Positions 23,010-33,578 of a stretch of DNA of 64,000 nucleotides are shown piece after piece. Position 1 is the stretch's first letter, and every line of letters begins with the position of its first letter. The notes beneath the pieces were generated by a model. That model ran no database searches and had not been told where the DNA came from. It saw only the letters and a program-made list of their open reading frames with translations. The DNA comes from Massospora cicadina (lineage: Eukaryota > Entomophthoromycota > Entomophthoromycetes > Entomophthorales > Entomophthoraceae): the NCBI GenBank assembly GCA_022478985.1, contig JAKSZP010009258.1, positions 62,001 to 126,000 on the forward strand, given 5' to 3'. A program made the position numbers and the translations under genes.

Positions 23010-23350
23010 TTTGAAGTTTTGAATTACACTTTAAAAATGACAGGTATTATCTCAAAGTTACTTAGGTGTATTCTCCAAAAAGTTACAAATAATTGTAAAA
23101 ATAAGGTTGTAAAGTGACCTAACCTTTATTAATGCTAGGATTATTTATTTATAGGTTTCAAAATTAGTTTGATTTATCCAGTCTTTTACAATTGCTGAGC
23201 GATTTATCTTCTATCACCTGATCAGGATAAGCCTGATTATTCTTATCAACCTTGATACGTTTAGATATATTGAGTTCCCCTTTTGATATTACTGGGTGGA
23301 ATATTTGGGTAAAAATTTCAGGAATAAAAAATTTTGGTAAAATCCAGACA
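23010..23350 (-). repeat. Element E 5' LTR
   Basis: Partner of 16985-17322, starting on the minus strand TGTCTGGATTTTACC at 23350. The stretch ATCACCTGATCAGGATAAGC (about 23213-23232) is shared almost unchanged with about 17189-17208. Confidence 0.8.
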
Positions 23351-24027
23351 GCACAGTTTTTAGTGGCACATGTTTTCTCTGTTTTTGGTTCCCCAAGAGA
23401 TAATCAGTGATAGAAGTCCTCAATTTATCTCACAATTATAAGAGTCTTTGTACAAAAATGTTAAAGATTAAACCATGCAGATTTTCAGCCTATTGCCCCC
23501 AGTCAGATGGCCAAAAAGAGTTCACTAACCAGTCCTTAGAGCAGTATGTGTGATGCTATGTGACTTCTTCCCAGGATACATGGGCAGCGGATCTACATAT
23601 GGCCCAATTCACATACAACAACTCCCTTCATGCATCACAGGGGATCTCACATATATATGCTAATTTGGGGTACAACCCTGTGTTCAGTGTTGAGCCAAAA
23701 GTGCGTAGTAACATCCCTGCTGCAGATATCTTTGTCATCCACATCCAGAAGGTGCATCAACAGGTTCAGAGACAGCTTACCAAATCCACCAATGACGCTA
23801 ATAAATTTTCAGATAAGAAATGACGTAAGGCTCCTAACTATCAAGAATTTGATTTGATTATGGTGGATACCAAGATTTTGCACCAAAAGTTGCCATTCAT
23901 ATGTTAGCTTGCAAGTGCGCAGTCTTATTCCTCATTTCCCAAATGTTGAAGGATGGATCCTTTCAAATGAAATTTTCTTTACATTGGAAGATTCACAACA
24001 CCTTTTACGCCTCCTCATCATCACTAT
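23351..24027 (+). pseudogene. Element D integrase, second part
   Basis: Resumes as AQFLVAHVFSVFGSP. LHMAQFTYNNSLHASQGISH and NLGYNPVFSVEP (23600-23700) are the usual post-catalytic segment. APNYQEFDLIMVDTKIL, then LKDGSFQMKFSLHWKIHNTF, are the C-terminal module. The reading is lost at about 24027, where the LTR of element K begins. Confidence 0.85.
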
Positions 24028-24583
24028 TATTATAAAAGTGGCGATATATTGTTATACGCTATAGGGTGTGCACAGGGTTAGGCCCACTGAGCAACGGATG
24101 GATGATATGGAGATCCCATTACCTGATATAAACTTAGTAAATCAAATAATAATATGAAACAATAACTTCAACAACGTCACTTTACTATTTTTAATATATA
24201 AAGCAGAGTTCTTCTGCTCACAAGCTCTTCCTTCTTCTTTCCTAAAATCCTCCTCCCTCTTGTCTTCTAATCACGCTTATATATCCATGACTTCAGTCAA
24301 TTATAAATCTTTGGCTTAGGCTATTATTTTCAGTCATATTCTAATTTCTTTATCCTCATAACTGAGAGGCTCTTGTAGAGTCTAATATTTTTTAATTCGC
24401 CATCGCCTTATTGCCTTATCTAGAGGCAATCTAATAGATATCCTTCCTGAATACAGTATCACCTTATCACCTTATTTCTTATCAATCTAATAAATATTCT
24501 TATATTACTTGGTTTTGGCCAACATTAACTAATCTGCCACGGCTATTTGGGGCTTATCATCCAGTCATATCAATTTCACAACA
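24028..24583 (-). repeat. Element K 3' LTR
   Basis: 556 bp, minus-strand start TGTTGTGAAATTGATATGAC at 24583 after the polypurine tract GTCAAGGGGTAA (about 24584-24596). The inner end near 24028 matches the 5' LTR remnant at 58006. A sense TATA-like GGATATATAAGCG lies near 24275-24290. It is the same family as the two solo LTRs at 10.8 and 15.2 kb. Confidence 0.8.
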
Positions 24584-24599
24584 TTACCCCTTGACTGGA

Positions 24600-25633
24600 C
24601 AATAAGTCTTCTATAGCTTCTATGACTGAAGGAACTTTTCATGCACTCGATTTACAATTGGACCACTTGTGTGGTCCTTAAGAGTATAGGCGTTGAAACC
24701 TATTTTCTTATGTATTTTGAATATACCAATCCAGATGTTGACCAACTTATGACTATACCTAACCCATGCTAGTCATAAAATAAAATTATCTCTTTCTTTG
24801 AACTGGGATATCCCACCATGCCATACCTGTTTCCCAATTCTTTATCTTTTAGGCAAATCTGAAAAGTACGCTTCAGTTTGCAGCTTGATTAAAATGTTCG
24901 CAAAATTGGTCAAATAATGTTGCAGATCCACTCTGACAGTATCTTCTACGAAGTCATAGAGCAGTGCAGGTAGAGCTGGGTGCCATCAATATAGTAACTG
25001 GAAGGGACTCTCCAATTGCAGAGTGATAACTAATGTTGTAGGCAAAGATGGCGGTAGAAATGAGAGAACAACAAAATGAAGGTTGACCATTACCAATTTC
25101 CAGAATATATACCAAGGTCCCATTAACCTGTTCAACCATACCATTGGATTCGGGGTGATATGGGGTCATCAGAACCCTGCAGATGGCCTTCAGCTTGTTT
25201 AGCTTCAGAAGGATGTGAGAGGTGAAGTTGGTTTCATTATCAGTAAGGATGAACTGAGGGCAGCCATGTAGCTGGATGATACATTCCATCACACGCTTAA
25301 CACATTGACCGCCCCCAGATCTTGTATTGACCATTCCTCAACTTACATGGTCAAGTGGTTAATCACCACCATAATATACTTGGACAGGTTTGCTCCCATT
25401 GGCAAGAGCCCAATGACGTCCATGGATACTGTGTGCCATGCGAAGTGAGGCTTAACCAGCTGATAAGAGCTCTTCTGATGGAACTGCTTATTCACTTGGC
25501 ACTGGTGGCAGCAGAAAATCGTTTGAGCACGTCAAAAGTGCAAGCTCTCCCAATAGTAGTGAGGTCACAACAATTCAAATGTCTTGCATAATCTGCCATT
25601 TCCCACTGCCTTATGTGCACTCATAATAAAACT
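24600..25633 (-). pseudogene. Element K integrase
   Basis: Minus-strand SAHKAVGNGRL and CCHQCQVNK give the zinc-binding part. HTVSMDVIGLLPMGANLSKY has the first catalytic Asp. QLHGCPQFILTDNETNFTSH has the second, intact. PYHPESNGMVEQVNGTLVYI has the Glu region. This is among the better preserved integrases in the window. The C-terminus toward 24600 is decayed. Confidence 0.85.
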
Positions 25634-25638
25634 TGAGC

Positions 25639-26450
25639 TGTCAGGGAAACTGGAGCACAGGAGGTCGCTGAGGGGAAAGACTCAGGCCAAAGATGTGACA
25701 ACAAGGGCAAGTGACCCTATGAAATGAAGAGATGTACTAAACGATCAGTATTATGTTTCCATATGAATCTGTGGAGCAAAACGCACACCAAACTGGCCAC
25801 AACCATCAGGGACAAGAGGCCCTTGGAGCTGGAAATGGTGGCATAAAATCTAGGACAGAGGGTGGCGAAATATGAAGTGGCGGAGCCAGAGGAATAGGTG
25901 GCAGAGTGGGTGGAGGGCTCACATACAGCAGTAGAGGAAAAACAGAAAGAAAAAAGGGCTCCAGCCATCGCAGAACTTTGGAGTAGTGTATTTTACTGTT
26001 GAAAAGATCCAAAAAATATACAGGAAAGTTTCCAAAAAATTCCAAACTTTATTAGAAAGATCAGAGTATCTTAAAAAAGAAAAGTCTCTCTCAGCTTAAG
26101 AACTTAATTTAAAGTATAATGATTCACGAAGGTTTCAAATGGTTATTGAAATCTGATCTGAGCCACAAATTTTTTGTTCTTCAAAAAATTAAAAAATTAA
26201 AATTTGACTGAATTCCATAAACTCATATCATGTAATTTTCTGGAATCTAGGTTCAATTGCCGCCTGGTTTTTCGCCTCATATGGATCATTTTCATCAGCC
26301 CTATTTGGAAAAGCCAAAATCCACTTTATGTCAATGACCTTAGAGAGGTCATCAGAGACTCTTAGGGGTTCTGATATTTTCCCCAAGGGCTTGTTGGACT
26401 TGGCTTTGGAGGGGTGGTTAACTCCAGGAAATATTTCACTAGCTGTGACA
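25639..26450 (-). repeat. Element H 3' LTR
   Basis: 812 bp, minus-strand TGTCACAGCTAGTG at 26450 to CCTGACA at 25639. Its partner is 50708-51513. The longest near-identical stretch is about 25860-26200. Both strands have open stretches here, but these are LTR sequence, not genes. Confidence 0.9.
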
Positions 26451-27137
26451 TCACCCTCCACTCTTGGACGGGGTTTACACCACCTGAGGTGATTGCCAAG
26501 ACAAAGTTCTTGCGGGAAATGGGTAGCTTCATGGCAGCTAAGGAGGCTTGGGTTTCAGGATGTGCGGCTTCTAGAAAATAGAGTGGAAGTCACGAATTAG
26601 GTCCTGAGCATTGGTCATATCCTGATAGGATACTCAGCTGTTCTTTGTCTCATCATATCCTTTCCAGGACACCAATTATTGCAGGTGGCGTTGGGATAGG
26701 TAAGAAGCAAGAACGGCATCAATCTCATATTGGGTTCATCATCCACTATGACAGGATCTGGATGAGGTGGCATGGGACCATCGAAGGGGATTAGGAGGCA
26801 CTCATTTAAGGTGCTGAGCTCTTCAATTGAGGGGATTAGTCATTCATGTAAGCTGATGGGCTAGCTTTCTTAAAGACCTTGAAGAATCAAACACGCTTGG
26901 GACCTAACTTGTGGCAGGGTTGATTCAGGAGGGTTCTTGGCATTGACCAAGTTACTAGAATTATACTCAGGTCCTTCACGGCGCATTCAATCAGAATATG
27001 CTTTGTAGATACTCACAGAATCAACTAGATGGTCCTTCAAAGCCTGATGTATGCCCTGAGATCTTTAGTGCACTCATTGGCAGCAATGATGGTGGAATCA
27101 ATCTTTGTAATTAGGTTGAAGCTGAAGTTGTAAGCAT
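26451..27137 (-). pseudogene. Element H integrase C-terminus and chromodomain
   Basis: Minus-strand YNFSFNLITKIDSTI and HKLGPKRV...FKVFKK are the GPF-type module. The chromodomain follows at about 26574-26745: DDEP, EIDAVLASYLSQRHLQ, LVSWKGYDETKNS, then QDMTNAQDLIRDFHSIF. Two stops fall where the family has aromatic residues (Tyr after HLQ, Trp after KNS), so the methyl-lysine cage is lost. Such chromodomains direct chromovirus integration to chromatin marks. Confidence 0.8.
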
Positions 27138-28513
27138 TGTCAGAATCTGGTGGTTGACTTATAAATAAAACTTTGACAACTATCAGATTGGGCCAATTAC
27201 CCTTTCAACGCTTGAGCTAACACCCATACTCTACCCCAAAGCCTATTACAATTATATAATTTGGGCCAACTATCTCAACATCAATTCAATTTATTTGAGG
27301 TATGCTGACCAGGGGATGGACAGTACCAATCACAACACTCAAAACGGCAAAACAAACTACTAACCAGGTGGGAAGCAGAAACTGCTTAACCCACCATGGC
27401 AGAGGGTGAGGAGGGGTTGGGGGGTTGGTTTTCAGAAATACCCGCCTCGATCAAGGGGTGTTGGTTACAGTACCGGATCAGAGCAGAGAGCCAGGGCGTT
27501 GGGGCATCTGCATAGTGGGGGCTGAGGTCAGCGTAGTAGGAGTTTTTCTCAACATCAATTCAATCAAGTATTTTATCAAAGCGCTCAGGCCAGATATGCT
27601 TGAATTATATGGCCGATTTCCTATGCATCAAATCTTGGCAATTGGTCCAAATTATTAGGAACCAATCAACTAACTTGTATACAAAATTGTTTGGGACTGA
27701 CCCAAAGTTAATGTCTAAAAATCTCATGGACTATCAAAAAACGAAAAATGTAATCAATTTTCTGCCTTAGGGCTAAATTTGTATGTTGATCCACATAATC
27801 GTCATGATAGCACTTTCACATGGACCGCCAAAAAGGGAGTACCTAGTGCTATCTAGGGAGAGGCCTGCCGACGTCCCAATTAGAGGTATGTCATTTACTT
27901 CAATCAAGGCAAGGATTTCACAGAAGGTGTATTTCATCAGCAGTATGACGAAGCTCAAATCAAGAAGATCCTAGGACAATTTTGCATGCTTTTATCACAA
28001 TTTTGGTACCTGAAATCCTCCCAATTTCGAGAGATTTTTCCACCAATGAAACTAAGAAAAGGTTTTAGTTATATCAGTTTAAGGGCCAAACTGAGGTGGT
28101 AAAATATCTGTTGAAGTTTTGTACTTGGATGCGGCCAGGAGATGCCCTAGAGGTATAAATACCGGCGCCTGGCCTAATGGCTAGACTCTAATAAATAGCT
28201 TAAATAATTAGTCATATTTATTTCATCTTCTTCCTAATTTTCTCATTGAATCCTTTCTTTGGAGAAAGTGTCGACAAGCTGGATGCTCCTAATCCACAGC
28301 TTTTATATCTACCTGCCTCAGAAGAAGTTCCCAAACATTAAGTGAAGATTAAGCCTAAGATCGGCCAGAAGAGTTGGGGCAATTATAATAAGCCTAGGAT
28401 ATCTTTAAATGGTCCAAATACCGTAAAATACAGGCACTATTGTTGATCAATATATGGAACTTCATCCCAAAGAGATAAGCAGGATAATTATTGGGATTTT
28501 GCCCATATTCCCA
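27138..28513 (+). repeat. Element I 5' LTR
   Basis: Starts TGTCAGAATCTGG. Its end near 28513 is approximate. Net of the 27291-27546 insert and one TSD copy it is about 1.1 kb, equal to the 3' LTR. TATA box GAGGTATAAATACCGG at about 28150-28165 is kept in both LTRs. A degraded PBS-like GCGTGCTAG follows at 28514. Confidence 0.8.
27291..27546 (-). mobile_element. Short retroposon with perfect 18-bp TSD, truncated half-LINE copy
   Basis: TCTCAACATCAATTCAAT occurs at 27273-27290 and 27547-27564. The 256-bp insert (minus) ends with the shared tail TGTCCATCCCCTGGTCAG. Just upstream, CCATGGTGGGTTAAGCAGT and CCCACCTGGTTAG align with 3399-3450 of the half-LINE. It is therefore a 5'-truncated copy of that family, although the first 100 bases have no clear match. 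No tRNA-like boxes are seen. Confidence 0.8.
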
Positions 28514-28601
28514 GCGTGCTAGTTTACCTAGTATTGCTAGGGGAAAATTCCCTAAGGCAAAGTGAATCAAAAATTGGTTGGCCCAAGTTTTGGAGGAACT
28601 A

Positions 28602-29564
28602 TGTTCAGGGGATTTTATATATTTGCCTGGTCGTATCCATCACAGATTGATCTGGATGAATACTTAAGATCTCATCAGGCGGAGTTGCAAACGAAATAGG
28701 TGCATCTGATAGTGATTTAAAATCAAGTGTTCTGATATTGATTGATTAGGTTTCATCACTAAATGATTGGGAATGAATAGTAAATTGCAAGGCGAGTGAT
28801 GCCACCTGCAACTAGCGAATTGATCATTTGGTGAGTGACCTGCCATAATGGGTAATAAGTCCCATTACCTAAGCAGGTCACTAGCCAATTATGAGTAGTT
28901 CACTTGGATCGAGAGGAAAACGTTATGAACATGTTTTCTGACTCTTTCCGTTTGAGGTCTTGAGGATGTCCAGCAACGGAATCCTAGCCAGGATGGGGAA
29001 GACCATTGCTACTGAGACAAGGAAGAGCGATTCAATGGCAATGGCTGCCATTTCACCAAAGAGATGTCAACTTAGGGTTAGACAGCTGAATCCCCCACTA
29101 TATAAGTCCCTAGGATTTACTATAATAAAAAACATTAATTAGGAACATTATCTACAGTTATATTATTGATTCACTGTATAGTTAGACTATCAGCTTCTAT
29201 TGTGTCATTCTATCTCAAGGATATTATTGCAGAAGGCAATAATTGGAAGACTTTCAGAGAGAAGAGCAAAGATCTGAGCGGGGATCCAGAGACAAAGGAA
29301 CCACAATCAGGGATAGCTGCCAGCTGTGTGTTGGGCTGAGAGAGGCTGTCACCAGAGTATCTTAGTGAAGATTGGGTGGATGAGAGTATAGTGAACAAAA
29401 CACAATGAGTACAACTTCAAGAGTATTTAATCAGAAATACTGGCCGAAGCGTTGGGCTGAAATGTAGAACAATCTCAACTATGGATAATAGTCTCCATAA
29501 TATTATAATTAATATTTTATTTTATACAACGTGACAAAGTGCTTGAGGAAATCGAACCTGTGCA
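28602..29564 (+). repeat. Solo LTR (beta family) in element I leader
   Basis: About 963 bp starting TGTTCAGGGGATTTT and ending CCTGTGCA. It matches 53460-55412 once the LINE there is removed. Shared blocks include GGCGAGTGATGCCACCTGCA and CCCATTACCTAAGCAGGT. A TATA box CTATATAAGTCCC lies at about 29098-29110. Flanks do not give a clean TSD, so the ends are approximate. Confidence 0.7.
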
Positions 29565-30950
29565 GTAAAAAGGTTAAAGGGTTGTCAGCCAATAATCAAC
29601 TTAGAGTAAATTTTTACAATAATAAAAAACAAGCAAATGACCCTCGGAATTTCACAACTGGTGCTCACTCAAAACTGGTTACACTCTCTGAAATGAATTC
29701 CTATAACCAATTCCTGGCATAATTGGCCAGATGAGAAAGTAACAATGAGACGGAAACTAGCAACAAAGAAATCTTGGATTATTTTAATATCATCCGCCAA
29801 GGCTCTGAAGTGGGTACCTCCTACTCCCTGGATCTTATCACAGTGGGGGGAGCTCATGCAGATACAACCAGCCCGATTGATCTTACATCTTCAAGCATAA
29901 AAACTATGCTGGAAACCCTATATCAATGTTTTAGGATTAGTACTTCACAAAACAATCCCTCCTTTGGCCTTTTCTACTATTTTAAGAATCAGGCACTCAA
30001 TATGAAGATATATATGAAGTACCATGACATAAACATGGCATCTCTTGCCAGATGTCTCACAGACAGTCAAGCAACTAACAAATTCCTGGTTAACTTTGTT
30101 CAACCCTCAATTAAGCATACCCAGCGAATCATTGCTAGACAAAATATGTAAATCACGAAAATCTACCATGTGCAAGGGGAGGAACAATCTTCCTGAAATG
30201 CCCTACTGGACAAGCTTAATTCCTGTTTTGCTGAAGTCTGAAAGGCAATTGTTGATAATATGAGACTTTCTAATGAAGCTCATGGGAGAATAAACACCCT
30301 CAAGGAGCTTCTGAATGAAGGAGTCCTGAATATAGCCGCAGAAGTTCTGGCCCATCATCGGCTATCACAAGAATGGGTACAAACCATGAATAACCGTTGT
30401 AAAAAACTGGAAAGCCATTTGGATTACCTATTGTCTCAATCAGAATTACTTACCATGCATGCCACTTTAGGCTAAAGAAACCACCTGGAGTTAATTGCAA
30501 AAGTTGATGACTTTGAAGAGTATGTTCAGGATGAGCTGGAAACTATTAACAAAAACTTCGAGGACCTTGCAGAAAAACCAGCCATCTTGAATAGGGATTA
30601 ATAGGATGCCCAGATTAAAGAGGAATTTTCTAAAATTTGGACTGTGGTGCCGAGATTGCAGCCCAGAAATACTGAAATCAATCGGGAAAATTGGGAACTC
30701 AGAATGCAGCTATCAACTGCAAATTCCTGAGGAGACATTATGGACAAAGATATAAAAAGCATAACAATCAACCAAGCTTTATTCAAAGAGGAGTACAACA
30801 ACCTTAAAATTTGAATCCCTCAAAAAGCAAGTCTGCCAGTGCTCACCCAACTTTGACAAAAAAGAAATAGGAAAAAGCTCCGCTTATTTGGCCAAAAACC
30901 ACAACCTGGAAAAGTAACTAAGGGCTGAATTTAGGCGTCAGAATCTAGTA
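29565..30950 (+). pseudogene. Element I Gag N-terminal region
   Basis: Open stretches at 29774-30151 and 30260-30475 share one broken protein. Segments such as RINTLKELLNEGVLNIAAEV and NRCKKLESHLDYLLSQSELL look like coiled coils. VDDFEEYVQDELETINKNFE (about 30505-30565) continues this. No known domain is recognised. Elements E and K have comparable N-terminal coiled-coil regions before Gag. Confidence 0.6.
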
Positions 30951-31890
30951 GTTTGGAGCAGTATCATGAAATTGAATCATCAGAAGTTGACACCAATGCA
31001 GAAACTGATATTTTGAACATCCGTTCTATTACTAGAGTCCTAGCATCAATCCTGACTCCAGATACTTCCCAACGTGAAAGAGGGCCAATTATGGGCGATA
31101 ATACACCAAGACGTTCAAGAAGAAGTACAAACCTATGCCCAAAATAGGGCGAGATGACTTCAAACCACTAAATTTACCAAAGCTCAATAAGAATGGAAAC
31201 GTTCACTCTTTCCTCAAGCTATTTCAAAAAGCAATGAGAGGAGCATCGGACCATGCAAAAGGATTGGCACTGATTAACTCACTCAATGCTCATAGCTGTA
31301 GCCTCGTTATACCCTATTTGGGCGATGATTGGTCCTATATAAATGCCAAAATTGCAATAACAAAATAGTTTGGAGGGCCTGAGAAATTAGAAACCCGAAA
31401 AAGAGAGCTTCTTAATATTGAATTCAAATAGAATGAGACTATTAAAGACTTTAAAGATAGATTCTTCCATGAGGTACAAGTTCTGCGTGGGTGCAATGCA
31501 ATAGATAAGTTTGACGCCAAGATTGCAATGGAGCATGCGATTATGCCCTTCCATGAACTGCACAATGTCATGATGCCTGCATTCAATGGAAGTTTGGAAA
31601 TCCAAGAGCTTTACAATTACTTGAGAAGCTGTTCCCGTAAATTTAATACTCCTAATTGGGCCAAAGATCAGCAAAAATCCCGATTTTCAGGCCCAAAAAG
31701 CAACACAATATCTGACCAGAGGGAAAATTTACAAAAAAAAACAAACCAAAAATTTGAGCAAAAGCATCAAACAGGGCCGATTACTTGCCACAATTGTGGT
31801 CAACAAGGGCATTTTGCTAGGCAATGCTACAGAAGGTCCAACAAAAAGCCTGAGTGTCAACTTTGCTTTAGAAATCAACAGTCACAATGA
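30951..31890 (+). pseudogene. Element I Gag with zinc knuckle
   Basis: PLNLPKLNKNGNVHSFLKLF starts the capsid-like part (about 31160). One in-frame stop follows near 31366 and another near 31429. The CCHC knuckle CHNCGQQGHFARQC at 31786-31827 is perfect, and CQLCF follows. It ends at TGA 31888. This is the only complete gypsy zinc knuckle in the window. Confidence 0.85.
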
Positions 31891-32880
31891 GGAGGGAAAA
31901 GAGCAGGTGGAGTAGAGCGGATTGCTCTAACTCCACCGATTTTCAAACCATTCCACCTGACTCTGATGAGCTCTTTAGGGCCAAATATGTTGTTAAAGAT
32001 AATCTTCACCATATTGTGGCTAATGATATCATGATGGTCACTACTCGGGCCACAGCAAAAACAACTAAACCCTTGAAATCTACCAAATAAGCCCAAGCTG
32101 AAGTATCAAAGCTACGCAAGGAAGGTTATTGATAGGATCTAGACCTCCAATCCAGATGTTTGACCGACCTACCTAAGCTTAACAACGTTCAATAGCCATT
32201 CCCATGAAGCCTTAGCAGATAACTTTGCAGATATTTGCTCAAGCCTGAAATCACACCTGAAATCGGGCAGCAATCACAGCATTCATACAATAATTACCTC
32301 TGAAAACTACTTTGAATGCACATATGTGGACATAGCGGTAAACAAGGTGTGAGTTCAGGCCATCATTGATAGTGGTGCTCCTATTGATATAGTCAGCACA
32401 TAGTTTGGTTAAAAAACTGAAATTACGCCCAATCTTGCCCACTGTCAGGAATATGGAACAGCTCGAGCGCATACAACTAAATCGCTGGGCATATACAGTA
32501 CCCTACCACTCAGATTTGGATCCATTGTAGTAACAGCACCTGCCATAGTGTTGCCAAATATGAACTATGATATCTTAATTAGGACTGATTACCTAAGAAG
32601 ATATGGAGTTGTTACTAATCATAAAGACAATACTTTCACCATTTTTGGCCAGACCATTCCACTTTATTATAACCGTGATAAGGCAGTTGAGAAAAAGAAA
32701 CCCAGCCTATTCATAAATCTGGCCTACAAAGGTAGAGTCATCCCGATTGAGTATTCCAAAGCATGGTTAAAGATAAAACCACTACCCACACAGATTGATG
32801 AGTCAAATGGCATTCCACTTTGATCAAATCAGACCATCACTATACCATCTAGAGAATAATTGATTGTCCCGATGGGACTA
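31891..32880 (+). pseudogene. Element I protease
   Basis: AIIDSGAPIDIVS carries the DSG active site at 32368-32376. YGTARAHTTKSLGIYSTLPL and APAIVLPNMNYDILIRTDYL follow. The last 90 codons (32548-32823) are open. Two stops occur near the active site (32348, 32401). 31891-32280 is a decayed spacer. Confidence 0.85.
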
Positions 32881-33436
32881 ACAATTAATATCCTGGATGG
32901 AATTTATGGTGAAGTATATCAACCATGGTCTAAACCTCAATTCAAACCAAACATTGCCTCAGGTATTATCATTTCAGTCCATGGAGAAATACATATCTTA
33001 TGTTAAAACCTGCAAAATTGGCCCATCTCCATCAAGCAACATCAAACAATCGCTTTTCTGCATCTGTTCCCTACCACATAAATTCACTCATTCAATGAGT
33101 TTGGAACTTTTGTCAAATTAGGGCTCCCTGATAAGGACCTACTAACCATATATAATGTTGTCCCTATGGCCGATTTAAGCAACCTGACCAACTCTGAGAA
33201 AGGACAAGCTTAAAAAGTTTTTCTCTAAATATCAGGAAATATCCACACAAGATAATTTTAACTCGGGATATGCTATTGGTGTCACCCACATAATCAATAC
33301 TGGAGATCATAAACCTATTCAATTACGCCTGATTAGATGCTCAAAATCATCAGAAGAAGCAGTATCCAAGGAGTTAAGGAACTCCTTGATCGTGGGATGT
33401 TAGTACCTTTAAAAAGTCCATGGGCAGCACTAATTT
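32881..33436 (+). pseudogene. Element I RT, N-terminal part
   Basis: FSKYQEISTQDNF and THIINTGDHKPIQLRLIR (about 33222-33330) are the gypsy RT start. SPWAALIF precedes the LINE insertion at 33437. RT resumes at 38661 as VKKKDES, giving the usual SPWAxP-KKKD order. Confidence 0.85.
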
Positions 33437-33578
33437 TTATTTAACCGAAGCAAGCTGACCAGGGGGTGGGCATTACCAAGTATGGGTGGAAAACAAAGAT
33501 AGATAAAATTGGGCACCCCAGGGTACTCAGGTTACCCCTGTAGCCAGCGGGACTGCCAGGTATGATGGGGTTGGTGTG
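33437..33578 (-). other. LINE 3' UTR with hairpin and shared tail
   Basis: The minus strand has a hairpin GGGTA-ACCTGAG-TACCC (33521-33537), kept in the truncated copy at 54994-55012 as GGGGTA-ACTTGAG-TACCCC. It then has TGCCCACCCCCTGGTCAG and an A-rich end. Such 3' structures are often what the LINE RT recognises; that role here is inference. Confidence 0.6.

Larger units (their letters stand above)
16985..23350 (-). mobile_element. Gypsy element E, nested in element D integrase
   Basis: LTRs at about 16985-17322 and 23010-23350 flank a full minus-strand Gag-PR-RT-RH-IN set with PBS and polypurine tract. Host integrase reads TTAEDM before and AQFLVAHVF after, so the insertion site is clear. 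The 5-bp TSD has decayed and I cannot state it. LTRs are only about 80 percent alike by eye, so it is older than F, H or I. Its Gag has an unusual N-terminal extension. Confidence 0.85.

Noticed and set aside
25717..26461. Genes in the open stretches of this interval
   Set aside because: The interval is the 3' LTR of element H, duplicated at 50.7-51.5 kb.
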